A stretch of 64,000 nucleotides of DNA from Zongyangia gallinarum. GTDB taxonomy: Bacteria; Bacillota; Clostridia; Oscillospirales; Ruminococcaceae. Under the pieces are notes generated by a model. That model searched no databases. It was not told the DNA's origin and worked only from the letters and a program-made list of their open reading frames with translations. A program made the translations under genes and the position numbers. Below are positions 15,243-24,190 of the stretch, piece after piece. How positions within the stretch are numbered: position 1 is the first letter of the stretch; the number at the start of each line of letters is the position of its first letter. The DNA is taken from NCBI GenBank assembly GCA_904419315.1, contig CAJFQY010000018.1:5055-69054 (forward strand), read 5' to 3'.

Positions 15243-17924
15243 TTATAGGGACACAGTCAGGTCATTCTCATGGTTCTCGTACCGGTATTCTGTCTCAGAG
15301 AAGTAGCCTTTCAGCAGCTTCATGGAGAGCGCATCCCCCTCCTCCAGGGGGTTGAAGGGCGCGCCGCCCCAGACAAAGCGCATCTGAGCCTTGCCAGTCT
15401 CCTCGGAATATTCGGCAGTGACGTGCAGTTCATAGTCGCCGGCGCTGTTGGGAATCACGTTGGTGGCGCAAATTTCCTCAAACGCCCGGCGCATATTATC
15501 CAGTTGGCGACGGGGCATGAGCTGTTTTTCACCGAACTGCTGGAGCTGCTCGGTAACGGCGATGAAGTCGTAGTCTGGGCTGGTGATGGTAATCGAGAGG
15601 ACCTTCAGCCGCTTGACAAAAGCCCGTGTACGATCACGCTGCGGATGTTCGAAAATTTCCTCAGGAGACCCGTCCTCATAGATCACACCCTGGTCCATGT
15701 AGAATACCCGGGAGGACACATCCCGCGCAAACTTCATCTCGTGGGTGACGATCATCATGGTGAGCCCCTGGGCTGCCAGCTGACGGATGACCGTGAGGAC
15801 TTCCCCTACCATTGTGGGGTCTAGAGCGCTGGTTGGCTCATCAAAAAGGACGATCTCCGGCTCCATGGCCAGGGTCCTGGCGATAGCCGCCCTCTGCTTC
15901 TGGCCGCCGGAAAGTTCGTCGGGGTAGCTGAGGGCCTTCTCTGCCATACCAACAGCCTTTAGAAGCTCTATGGCTTTTTCATAGGCTTCCTGCCGGGGAA
16001 CCTTCCGAATCAGGGTGGGCGCCAGCATGATGTTCTCAATAATGGTCAGGTGCTCAAAAAGGTTGAACTGCTGGAAGACCATCCCCATGCGGCGGCGGAG
16101 GACATTGAGGTCCGCCTTTTTGTCACAGATATTTTCTCCATGGACAAAGATGGCTCCCTCGGTTGGAGTCTCCAGCCGGTTGACACAGCGGAGAAGGGTG
16201 GATTTGCCGGTACCGGAGGGGCCAATGATGGTGATGACCTCTCCCTGATGGATGGAGGTGTTCACGTCGGTAAGGGGGGTGACGTTGGGGAACGCTTTTT
16301 TGAGGTGCTCGATGCGGATAAGCTCGCCCCCCTCAAATTTCTTGGACGGCGCAACCGGAACGGCCGGGTGCTCGTTAACGATCACGCCTTTGGGCAGCCG
16401 TCGGGGACGGTGGCGGGGATCGATGTTCAGCTCAATTTTGCCAATGGCCTCCGCCACAGCAGAAGAGATGGCAAAGTAGATAATGGCAATGGCGATGAGA
16501 GGGAAGAACGCCTCAAAGGTGCGGCTGCGGATCAGATCTCCTGCCCGGGCCAGGTCCTGGATAGAAATGTAGCCAACGATGGAGGTCATCTTGATCATGG
16601 CCACCACTTCACTTTTGTAAATTGGAAGTACATGACGGACAGCCTGGGGAAGAATTACATGGAGGAAGCTGGTGATCTTACTGAAGCCTAGAGCCGATGC
16701 CGCCTCCCATTGTCCATTATCCACCGCGTTGATGCCGGTATTTAGGGTGCCGGCTACAGCCACAGCGAAGATGACTGAGAATGAGATCACCGCCACAGCC
16801 ACAGGGTCAATGTCGGAGGAGGCAAAGATGACAAAGTTCACGATGAGAAGAACCACTAGGTTGGGTATGCCTTCCATGATCCGGCAGAACCCTCTGGCCG
16901 TAGCAGACACCGCCTTGTGCCGGCTGCGCAGCAGGAGACACAGGCCAAAACCAAGACCCGTTCCAAAAATCCCTGAAAGGAGAGAGATCTCCAAGGTCAC
17001 CAGTAGGCCGCTGAGAATCATCTGCCAACGGTTTTCCCGGATAAAGGTCTTTTCAAAGTTGGATATGATTCCGTTTATGAATCCCTCCGCGGCCGGTTGC
17101 TCCGCATTGGCAATGACCATGACAGTTCGGACCTCTTTGTAGGGGTCGGAGAAATTCATGGCCTCCCGCCGTTCTTCTGTGGCAAAGAGGTTGGACATGA
17201 TGTAGTCCACCTTGCCTGAGGTACAGGCAGGCATGATGCCGTACCAGTCATATACCTCGATGACTAACTCCGCATTGCACCAGTTGGCAAAACGGTACAT
17301 AAGCTCTAGGTCAAAGCCCACCAGTTCGTTATCCTGATAGAAGGAGTAGGGTTCTGCGGCGCCGGTAGTGCCCACCTTGATGGTAAACTCTGGATTTTCT
17401 GGCACAGGAATATCCGGCATAGTATAGTCGTGCTCCGTCTCCCACCGACGATTCATATCGTCTAGGGTACCGTCTGCCTTGATTTCGGCGATAAAACCGT
17501 TGATAAGTTCCGCCGCGTTGGGCAGGTCAGTCACAGGGCTGATGCCCACCACCACATCACCGCCTTCTCCCACTACGCCGTCAGGGTGAAGGGTTACATC
17601 GTTACGCTGGGACTTAACGCTGCTTTCGTAGGCCGTCAAGTTCATAGCGTAGGCATCAGCCTTGCCAGAGGTGACGTTTAGAAGGCCGTCGGTCGCGCTA
17701 TTTACATATATGATCTGGGCGTCTGGATAGGCGCTGCGGGCATCGCTTTCGGTGGTGGTGCCCACCTCGACGGCAATTACGGCATCCGGTGAGTTCAAGT
17801 TGATGGCCCCACTGCTGTCTGTGCTTGAATCGCCATCCGAACTGCCGTAGACGGTCGTTGTCAGACACACTACGCACATCAGCCAGGCGAGCGCTCTTTT
17901 TCTCCAGGTCCTGTCAGCTCTCAT
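15243..17924 (-). CDS. Fused polar amino-acid ABC transporter with permuted binding domain and RsbW-like tail
   Basis: An 893-residue single-chain importer. Order: signal peptide (1-27); SBP_bac_3 C-lobe (46-165, including GTTTES and GKADAYAMN); SBP_bac_3 N-lobe (179-275, VGTTGAAEPYSF, GFDLELMYRFA, ATEERREAMNFSDPY); HisM-type permease (299-495); GlnQ-type ATPase (535-765; Walker A GPSGTGKST, signature LSGGQKQR, Walker B VLFDEP, switch THEM); and a C-terminal 118 residues shaped like an RsbW/HATPase domain (776-893). The lobe order is reversed from normal, yet the ligand Arg and Asp are present. The tail lacks the N-box Asn and G1 Asp. Start ATG at 17924 follows GAGGAG and gives a good signal peptide. 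Divergent from the STAS-MATE-GH3 operon. Confidence 0.88.
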   Translation of the reverse strand: MRADRTWRKRALAWLMCVVCLTTTVYGSSDGDSSTDSSGAINLNSPDAVIAVEVGTTTESDARSAYPDAQIIYVNSATDGLLNVTSGKADAYAMNLTAYESSVKSQRNDVTLHPDGVVGEGGDVVVGISPVTDLPNAAELINGFIAEIKADGTLDDMNRRWETEHDYTMPDIPVPENPEFTIKVGTTGAAEPYSFYQDNELVGFDLELMYRFANWCNAELVIEVYDWYGIMPACTSGKVDYIMSNLFATEERREAMNFSDPYKEVRTVMVIANAEQPAAEGFINGIISNFEKTFIRENRWQMILSGLLVTLEISLLSGIFGTGLGFGLCLLLRSRHKAVSATARGFCRIMEGIPNLVVLLIVNFVIFASSDIDPVAVAVISFSVIFAVAVAGTLNTGINAVDNGQWEAASALGFSKITSFLHVILPQAVRHVLPIYKSEVVAMIKMTSIVGYISIQDLARAGDLIRSRTFEAFFPLIAIAIIYFAISSAVAEAIGKIELNIDPRHRPRRLPKGVIVNEHPAVPVAPSKKFEGGELIRIEHLKKAFPNVTPLTDVNTSIHQGEVITIIGPSGTGKSTLLRCVNRLETPTEGAIFVHGENICDKKADLNVLRRRMGMVFQQFNLFEHLTIIENIMLAPTLIRKVPRQEAYEKAIELLKAVGMAEKALSYPDELSGGQKQRAAIARTLAMEPEIVLFDEPTSALDPTMVGEVLTVIRQLAAQGLTMMIVTHEMKFARDVSSRVFYMDQGVIYEDGSPEEIFEHPQRDRTRAFVKRLKVLSITITSPDYDFIAVTEQLQQFGEKQLMPRRQLDNMRRAFEEICATNVIPNSAGDYELHVTAEYSEETGKAQMRFVWGGAPFNPLEEGDALSMKLLKGYFSETEYRYENHENDLTVSL

Positions 17925-18108
17925 ATTGATCACTCCTCTCCAGGTATCCACCCCAAAGGGTAATTTCCATGTCGCCCTGATGCTAGGGCAGGATCCGTCA
18001 TCAGGGGCGTGTTCGACCGGGATCAGTAACTCCCTCGGCACATCCCCAAAACAAACTACATTATATATAATAGAAATATACCATACTAGCTGTAGCCGAT
18101 AGCCTACT
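17925..18108 (-). promoter_or_regulatory. Promoter and long leader of the ABC transporter
   Basis: On the minus strand a TATAAT lies in an AT-rich block near 18058-18070, leaving a leader of roughly 130 nt before the start codon. The leader can form GC-rich stems (CCCCTGATG with CATCAGGG). No known riboswitch was recognised. Confidence 0.4.
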
Positions 18109-18149
18109 TTACAATTTTGTAAGGTTCGCGCTCTTTTTTGTGTTATAAT
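18109..18149 (+). promoter_or_regulatory. Promoter and palindromic operator of the STAS-MATE-GH3 operon
   Basis: TGTTATAAT forms an extended -10 (TATAAT at 18144-18149). No good -35 is present; instead a perfect 14-bp palindrome TTACAATTTTGTAA (18109-18122) covers that position, which fits binding of an activator or repressor. About 170 nt of leader follow. Confidence 0.55.
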
Positions 18150-18322
18150 GATAAGATAGAAAGGGTATTTTTAATTTTTTCAGCAGAAGGAGAGACCTAC
18201 GTGAGATGGTTCTCGGGAAGCTTGGGAGAGTCATGTTTAGGATCATTCCGCTGCCCCCAAACCCACATTGGAACCCTCCTCCCGCACCAGCGGGAAGAAC
18301 GAAACATATGGGAGGAATCGTC

Positions 18323-18619
18323 ATGACTATCACAAAAAACGCGACAGACAGTACCCTGCGTATCGCCTTGGAGGGACGTTTAGATACTAATACGGCCCCC
18401 CAGCTGGAGGCGGAACTGAAAGCTTCACTCCCCGGCGTTACGGAGCTTGAGCTGGATTTTTCCGGTTTGGAGTACATCTCCTCCGCAGGCTTGCGGGTGC
18501 TGCTGTCAGCACAGAAGACCATGAATAAACAGGGGAAGATGACCATCCACCATGTCAATGAGACCATCATGGAGGTCTTTGAGATCACCGGATTTGTGGA
18601 TATTCTGACCATCGTTTGA
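18323..18619 (+). CDS. STAS-domain anti-anti-sigma-factor-like protein
   Basis: A 98-residue protein consisting only of a STAS domain of the SpoIIAA/RsbV type. The switch loop is EYISSAGLRVLL, with Ser54 the likely phosphorylation site. In classic systems an RsbW-like kinase phosphorylates this serine and a PP2C phosphatase removes the phosphate; both enzymes are encoded downstream. The ATG at 18323 follows GGGAGG by 7 bases; the longer frame upstream is not domain sequence. No sigma factor is encoded nearby, so the output is probably something else, perhaps the transporters with RsbW-like tails. Confidence 0.9.
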   Translation: MTITKNATDSTLRIALEGRLDTNTAPQLEAELKASLPGVTELELDFSGLEYISSAGLRVLLSAQKTMNKQGKMTIHHVNETIMEVFEITGFVDILTIV

Positions 18620-18638
18620 TACGGAGAAGGAGATCTAC

Positions 18639-20393
18639 ATGGCTGGTACAGCGACACAGAACCAGAGCAGTAATTTAAAACAGGACGAGGTATTTCTGCG
18701 TAGATCCTTTCATCGGAGCCTTCTTCCCTGTGTTCTGTCCATACTCAGTGAAAATATCAACATCCTGACGGACGGGATTCTGGTAGGGCAACGGATCGGC
18801 ACGGATGGCCTGTCTGCGATCAGTCTGTGTGTCCCTGTGTATCTGGTATTGTGTGTGGTGGGCTCTTTTTTGGTCTCCGGTACTGCTATCCAGGCGTCTA
18901 AGGCCATTGGACGCCGGCAGCAGGAGAAGAGCCAGAGGCTCTACCACACGGCGATCTGGTCCTGCCTAGCCGCATCTTGCCTGACGACGGCGATAGGGCT
19001 TGCCCTCAGCGGCCCGATTTCTGCCCTGTTGTGCCCGGACCCGGCCATCCGTCCCTTAGTGCGGGAGTATAACTTCATCACTTTAATTGGAGCGCTGCCA
19101 AAGATTCTGATCTATATTCCTTTTTGGTTCCTGCGCATAGATGGGCGTACAAAGCTGGTGGCCAGGATGATGCTGGTCATGGGGGGCGGGAATATAGCTC
19201 TGGATCTCCTCTTTCTCTACCCTATGGATATGGGAATCGGGGGAGCGGCCTTGGCCAGCGTTATCGCGACAGCTGTGGCATGTGCTTTGGGCTTTTTCTG
19301 GTTATGTGATCAGAACAGCAGTTTCCATCTGGGATCCTCCTGGGTCACCACCCGGAAGGAATGGAAGGAAATCGCGGCAACGGGCAGCCCTTCCGCCCTG
19401 AACAATCTCCTACAGACCCTGCGGATGTTGACGGTGAACGCCTTGTTATTGTGGGCGGGAGGCAGCGAATTGGTAGCGGCTTTTACCGCCGTCAACTGTA
19501 TTAGTGCCTTTTCCTTGTCGGTAGTGGATGGAGTACCTCAGGCCGCTTCTGCCATGCTGGGTATATATAGCGGTGAGCGGGATAACGACAGCGCCGCCCT
19601 GCTGATTCGGAGGGAGTTGTATACTGGCTTTTTCTGCTGCGGAGTTTTTGCTGTCGCGGTGACCCTTGCCGCCGATGCCATCGCCTCTGCCTACGGCCTG
19701 CCCGATGGCTCCCTGCGCTTTGCCATGGTGTGCCTCTCCGTTGGTATGTTCCCGGCCTTAGGATGTAGTGTACTCTCCGGGTACTACAACATCACCGGTC
19801 ATGTCCGCTGGGCGAATGCCCTCATCCTCTGCCGCGTTTTTTTGGCTGCCGCTATAAGCCTGTATATGGCCCTGACCCTTGGCATGAGCCCTTGGTGGTT
19901 CCTGGTCCTCAGCGAGGCTGCTACCTTGGCGTTGTGGTATTTCGCCGTTTCCCTCTACCATAGGCGGCACCCGGAGTGGACTCGGTACCTGCTGATGGAT
20001 CGGTCCTTGGAGGAGAGCGGACAGGTGATCAACTTCTCTGTGGTCGGAGACACAGAGCATATCTGTGAGGCCAGCGGAAAGATCGCCGACTTTTGCCGGG
20101 AAAATCGGATGGATTCCCGGCAGGTCATGCGCTTTAGCCTAGCCATCGAGGAGGTTATGGCCATGATTGTCCAGAAGAATCCGGATACCGCTGTCCGCTT
20201 TGATGTGCGAGCCTTTTCCGTGGGGGAGGCCATGGGCATCCGCATCCGTTATGACGGACGGGCCTATGACCCCTTCGACCATCGTGAATTCCATGGCGAA
20301 GAAGACTTGGGCATCCAGCTCATCACCGGTATGATGAAACAGGTGGTGTATCAACGGACCTTCGGGGTGAACACAGTACAGCTTTTGCTCTAA
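18639..20393 (+). CDS. MATE-family transporter fused to a degenerate RsbW-like domain
   Basis: A 584-residue protein. Residues 25-450 are a twelve-helix MATE exporter (ENINILTDGILVGQRIG near the start; LLFLYPMDMGIGGAALASV in the second repeat unit). Residues 460-584 form an HATPase_c_2/RsbW-like domain: SLAIEEVMAMIV replaces the N-box and lacks its Asn, RYDGRAYDPF replaces the G1 box with Tyr at the usual Asp, and EDLGIQLITGMMKQ matches the G2 helix. It is therefore unlikely to be an active kinase and may bind the STAS protein. MATE proteins normally stop near residue 450. Gap to the STAS gene is 19 bases and to GH3 17 bases. Confidence 0.88.
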   Translation: MAGTATQNQSSNLKQDEVFLRRSFHRSLLPCVLSILSENINILTDGILVGQRIGTDGLSAISLCVPVYLVLCVVGSFLVSGTAIQASKAIGRRQQEKSQRLYHTAIWSCLAASCLTTAIGLALSGPISALLCPDPAIRPLVREYNFITLIGALPKILIYIPFWFLRIDGRTKLVARMMLVMGGGNIALDLLFLYPMDMGIGGAALASVIATAVACALGFFWLCDQNSSFHLGSSWVTTRKEWKEIAATGSPSALNNLLQTLRMLTVNALLLWAGGSELVAAFTAVNCISAFSLSVVDGVPQAASAMLGIYSGERDNDSAALLIRRELYTGFFCCGVFAVAVTLAADAIASAYGLPDGSLRFAMVCLSVGMFPALGCSVLSGYYNITGHVRWANALILCRVFLAAAISLYMALTLGMSPWWFLVLSEAATLALWYFAVSLYHRRHPEWTRYLLMDRSLEESGQVINFSVVGDTEHICEASGKIADFCRENRMDSRQVMRFSLAIEEVMAMIVQKNPDTAVRFDVRAFSVGEAMGIRIRYDGRAYDPFDHREFHGEEDLGIQLITGMMKQVVYQRTFGVNTVQLLL

Positions 20394-20410
20394 GCGACAG
20401 GAGAACTACT

Positions 20411-22081
20411 ATGAAGATGGACTACATTTCGCCGGGAGCGGCGGCTATGGCCAAGCTGCGGCAGGCCGCAGCCGATGCCCAGAAAATCCAGCAGGAGCAG
20501 CTGCGGGCCATATTGCGGCAAAATGCCGCCACAAAATACGGCACGCGCTATGGCTTCTCCCGCATCCATTCCTTGGCAGAATTTCAGGAACAAGTCCCGC
20601 TCTCCTGTCACCAAGACTATGAGCCTTACATCCAAGCTCTTCTCTCCGGCGGTACCTGTCAGCTGACAATGGAAGAGCCGGTTTACTTCGCCATTACCTC
20701 TGGAAGCACCGGCACCCCCAAATACGTGCCTGTGACGGAGACGGATATGGGCGTCCACTATGAGTATATCCACTGGGGCGTCTACGGCATGGTGGAGGAG
20801 TACTTTCCTCAACTGCCGCCAGAGGCGTTATTTGGGAAGATATTCCAGGTGGGTGAGTTCGCTAAGACTTATCTTCCAGGGGGGCAGATGTGTGGTGTCC
20901 GCTCCGCTTCTTTATATCAGTGGTTAGATCGCGGGGGAGGTTTTGACGCCTCCGATTACTGCGTGCCCAAGGAAGTCCTTTTCCCGGAGCGGGTGGAGGA
21001 TCTGACCTATGTGAAAGTTCGCTTTGCTCTAGCGGAGAGAAAACTTACCGCCATCCACAGCGTCTTCCTTCACCGGGCGGTGAGAGTTCTGGATTACATT
21101 CGGGAGCACTGGAACCTACTGTTACGGGATATGGCGACGGGGACTATAGACGACAGCATCCCTCTGGACGCGCATTGGCGGCGGAAACTTCGTGGCTGGC
21201 TGCCTCCAGACCCTCGACGAGCGGAGGAATTAAGCCCGCTTCGGCCGGATCTCCAGCCGGAAGACATGGTACGACGGATTTGGCCCGATATCCGGTATAT
21301 TCTAGGCATTGGAGGGGAGAACTTTCCTGTTTATACCCGCGCTATGGAACTCTATGCGAAATCTGTACCCATCCACCACTTTATCTATGGCGCTTCAGAG
21401 GGCTTTCTCAGCATAGCGGCGGGAGTAAATGTACCAGACGCCTACATCCTGCTGCCAGAGGCGGGATTCTTCGAGTTTCTGCCTGTCTCTGGAGAGATGG
21501 GTTTGCCCAAGACCATAGGGCAGGTGGAGGTGGGGGAGCGCTACGAACTTGTCTTTACCAACCACTCTGGCCTTTATCGTTACCGGATGCGGGATGTGTT
21601 GGAAGTGGTAGGCTTTTGGGGGCAGGCTCCGGTTGTCCGCTTCTGTTATCGGATGAACCAGGCTTTAAATGTAGCGGACGAGAAGCTGAACACCGAGCAA
21701 CTGAGAGATGCCATGTGGCGCTTCCAAGAACGTACGGGCCTTTCTGTCACCGCCTTCTGTGCTCAGGAGGATTACTCTCTTCGGCCGGGTAGATACCTCG
21801 TTTATTTGGAGAGCCCCTATTTGGAAAACGCCGGGCCGTTGCTGGATCAGTGCCTGCGAGAGATAAGCCTGGGCTATCAAGGTTGCCGCGTTATGGGAGA
21901 TATCGGACCGGTCCGTGTTCGCTTTCTGCCCCCCGGCGCTTTTCAACGCTATGAGGCAGCCATGGCTCGCCGTGGCCGGACGATGGCTCAGTACAAACCC
22001 GTGCAAATTTTGCGGGGAGAGGAAAGCCTATGTTTTTTTGCCGCTGAGGCGGATCAATTTGAGGAAATGAGGGAAAGATGA
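20411..22081 (+). CDS. GH3-family acyl-acid amido synthetase
   Basis: A 556-residue adenylating enzyme of the GH3 family (plant JAR1-like fold). ATP-site motifs are present: AITSGSTGTPKYVPVT (about residues 94-109), YGASEG (about 329), and LYRYRMRDVLEVVGF (about 393); the C-terminal lid begins with NVADEKLN. GH3 enzymes activate a carboxylic acid as acyl-AMP and join it to an amino acid. The acyl substrate here is unknown. Start follows AGGAG, and the stop overlaps the phosphatase start as ATGA. Together with the amino-acid importer and MATE exporter, a make-and-export pathway for an N-acyl amino acid is plausible. Confidence 0.88.
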   Translation: MKMDYISPGAAAMAKLRQAAADAQKIQQEQLRAILRQNAATKYGTRYGFSRIHSLAEFQEQVPLSCHQDYEPYIQALLSGGTCQLTMEEPVYFAITSGSTGTPKYVPVTETDMGVHYEYIHWGVYGMVEEYFPQLPPEALFGKIFQVGEFAKTYLPGGQMCGVRSASLYQWLDRGGGFDASDYCVPKEVLFPERVEDLTYVKVRFALAERKLTAIHSVFLHRAVRVLDYIREHWNLLLRDMATGTIDDSIPLDAHWRRKLRGWLPPDPRRAEELSPLRPDLQPEDMVRRIWPDIRYILGIGGENFPVYTRAMELYAKSVPIHHFIYGASEGFLSIAAGVNVPDAYILLPEAGFFEFLPVSGEMGLPKTIGQVEVGERYELVFTNHSGLYRYRMRDVLEVVGFWGQAPVVRFCYRMNQALNVADEKLNTEQLRDAMWRFQERTGLSVTAFCAQEDYSLRPGRYLVYLESPYLENAGPLLDQCLREISLGYQGCRVMGDIGPVRVRFLPPGAFQRYEAAMARRGRTMAQYKPVQILRGEESLCFFAAEADQFEEMRER

Positions 22082-23712
22082 ACGAGAAGATCTCAGGACT
22101 CTCCATAAAACTCATTATTAGCGTGCTGCTTCTGAGCGTGTTGCTGTGCACTGCCATCAGCTATATGGGCTACAAGCAATTTACCATGGTGCTGGAGGAC
22201 GAGTACAATCGTTCCGCCTATGAAACTGCGGAGACTGCCAAGACATATCTCGATCCAGACCGATTGGAGTATTATCTGGAGACTGGGGAGATTGACGAGG
22301 CCTATCTGGAAATTCAAGCCGAGCTGGACGCTCTGGTGCTCTCTACCAACAGCTATCTCATTTATGTGACCCAGCTCTCCAACGACTACACCACCAGTAC
22401 CTATATTTTTGATGCCGTACACCCAGATACTGGATTTACCCGCTATGAGCTGGGCTACACTGCCCAGGATATGGACCCAGCCTACCAGGAAGAGGTAGAA
22501 CAGATCATGACCACAGGGGAACGCAGCGCGGTCTATTTCTACTCCTACACCGAGGCCTCTGGCGCCCACACCACTGCGGGGATTCCGATAAAGGATTCCA
22601 GTGGGAAGGTCGTGGCCTTTCTGGGGGTGGAAAAGGCGATGACGGCCTTAGACAACGCCCGGAGGACCTATGTATGGAACGTCATGGGGATTACAGTACT
22701 GTCGGTGGCCCTGTTCCTTCTGGCGTATATCGGTTTTCTCCGCAAGGAGGTGGTCTCACCTATCCTTACCATTGCTGGAGAGGCCCAGCGCTTCGCTGAG
22801 GACAACGTGGCTCGGCTGGATCTGTTAGCGCAGATCCGCAAAAAAGACGAGATCGGCACCTTGGCACGGGTTATCGGAAAGATGGAAACGGATATTGTAC
22901 AATACGTGGAAAACCTCACCGCCGTCACCGCGGAAAAGGAACGTATTGGAGCGGAACTGAATGTGGCCACCCAGATCCAAGCGGATATGCTGCCTCGAAT
23001 TTTCCCCCCCTTCCCGGAGCGCGATGAGTTCGATATTTATGCGACCATGACCCCGGCAAGAGAGGTGGGCGGCGATTTCTATGACTTTTTCCTGGTGGAT
23101 CAGGACCACTTAGCGGTGGTAATAGCCGACGTATCGGGAAAGGGTGTGCCTGCGGCCCTGTTTATGGTCATTGCCAAGACCCTCATTAAGAACCACGCCC
23201 AGGCCGGTATGGATCCCAGCTGTGTCTTTGAGACGGTGAACAACCAGTTGTGCGAGAACAACGAGTCGGGAATGTTTGTCACAGCCTTCCTAGGCGTCCT
23301 AGAGATTTCCACCGGCCGCTTTACCTACGTCAACGCCGGACACAATCCGCCTCTGGTCGCCCTGGAGGCACAACCCTACCACTGGCTGCCCAGTAAGCGC
23401 GGCTTCGTTCTGGCAGGGATGGAGGATGTTCACTATCAGCAGCAGGAGATCATTTTCCATCCAGGGGATTGCATCTTCCTCTACACCGATGGCGTCACAG
23501 AGGCGCTAAACCCAAACAACGTCCTGTACTCCGAGGAGCGTCTTAAGGCCTTTTTCAAAGGGGCGGATCTGGCGGGCAAATCCTTGGAGGAGCAACTAAA
23601 GCTCTTGCATGGCGATATTGCCGCTTTTGCCGCCGGAGCAGAGCAGGCAGACGATATCACCATGTTGCTGCTCCGGATCAATAAGATCACCGGGAGGGAT
23701 GAGAATGGCTGA
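22078..23712 (+). CDS. Membrane PP2C (SpoIIE/RsbU-type) phosphatase
   Basis: A 544-residue receptor phosphatase. Membrane helices at 10-32 and 202-221 bracket an extracytoplasmic sensor of about 170 residues, followed by HAMP (222-285), a signalling helix and a PP2C domain (310-540). Metal-site motifs VGGDFYD, IADVSGKG, FLYTDGVTEA and ADDITMLLL are complete. It should dephosphorylate the STAS protein when its sensor is occupied. Translationally coupled to GH3 by ATGA and overlaps the kinase gene by 8 bases. Confidence 0.92.
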   Translation: MNEKISGLSIKLIISVLLLSVLLCTAISYMGYKQFTMVLEDEYNRSAYETAETAKTYLDPDRLEYYLETGEIDEAYLEIQAELDALVLSTNSYLIYVTQLSNDYTTSTYIFDAVHPDTGFTRYELGYTAQDMDPAYQEEVEQIMTTGERSAVYFYSYTEASGAHTTAGIPIKDSSGKVVAFLGVEKAMTALDNARRTYVWNVMGITVLSVALFLLAYIGFLRKEVVSPILTIAGEAQRFAEDNVARLDLLAQIRKKDEIGTLARVIGKMETDIVQYVENLTAVTAEKERIGAELNVATQIQADMLPRIFPPFPERDEFDIYATMTPAREVGGDFYDFFLVDQDHLAVVIADVSGKGVPAALFMVIAKTLIKNHAQAGMDPSCVFETVNNQLCENNESGMFVTAFLGVLEISTGRFTYVNAGHNPPLVALEAQPYHWLPSKRGFVLAGMEDVHYQQQEIIFHPGDCIFLYTDGVTEALNPNNVLYSEERLKAFFKGADLAGKSLEEQLKLLHGDIAAFAAGAEQADDITMLLLRINKITGRDENG

Positions 23713-24112
23713 GATCACTGTGACCGCGACCTTGGACAATTTGAATACTGTTCTCGCTTTTGTGGACGGACAGATGGAACAGGCCGGCTGCCCGCTGAAG
23801 CTGATGACGCAGGTGGATTTGGCGGTGGAGGAGATCTTTGTCAACATCGCCCGCTATGCCTACCACCCAGATGTGGGGGAGGCCCGTGTCCGCTGTGAGG
23901 CCGGCGGCGATCCCTTCCAGATCATTGTGGGATTCGCTGACCGGGGCCGCCCCTATAATCCTCTGGACCGGCAGGATCCTGACGTGACGCTGGATGCGCA
24001 GCGGCGGCAGATTGGCGGCTTAGGCATCTTCATGGCAAAAAAGCTGATGGATGATATCCAATATGAATATCGGGATGGAAAGAATATCTTAACTCTGCGG
24101 AAAAAAGGATAA
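23705..24112 (+). CDS. RsbW-like serine kinase/anti-sigma ATPase
   Basis: A 135-residue stand-alone HATPase_c_2 protein. Unlike the tails on the two transporters, its ATP site is complete: EEIFVNIARYAY holds the N-box Asn, FADRGRPYNPL the G1 Asp, and IGGLGIFMAKKLMDD the G2 loop. It should phosphorylate the STAS protein at 18323. The ATG at 23705 follows GGGAGG by 7 bases and overlaps the phosphatase gene. It ends the operon before a strong terminator. No sigma factor partner is encoded in this window. Confidence 0.9.
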   Translation: MAEITVTATLDNLNTVLAFVDGQMEQAGCPLKLMTQVDLAVEEIFVNIARYAYHPDVGEARVRCEAGGDPFQIIVGFADRGRPYNPLDRQDPDVTLDAQRRQIGGLGIFMAKKLMDDIQYEYRDGKNILTLRKKG

Positions 24113-24150
24113 TTACCATCATCCTTTATCTTTTTATGAAAAATTTATAA

Positions 24151-24190
24151 AGAGGGGGAGCTTTCTCCAAAGAAAGCTCCCCCTCTTTTC
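24151..24190 (+). terminator. Terminator of the STAS-MATE-GH3 operon
   Basis: A 16-bp perfect stem AGAGGGGGAGCTTTCT/AGAAAGCTCCCCCTCT with a CCAA loop, followed by TTTTC. Confidence 0.9.

Noticed and set aside
18150..18322. Longer STAS protein starting at 18206
   Set aside because: The extra 39 residues are Pro-rich and not STAS sequence; the ATG at 18323 has a strong ribosome-binding site.
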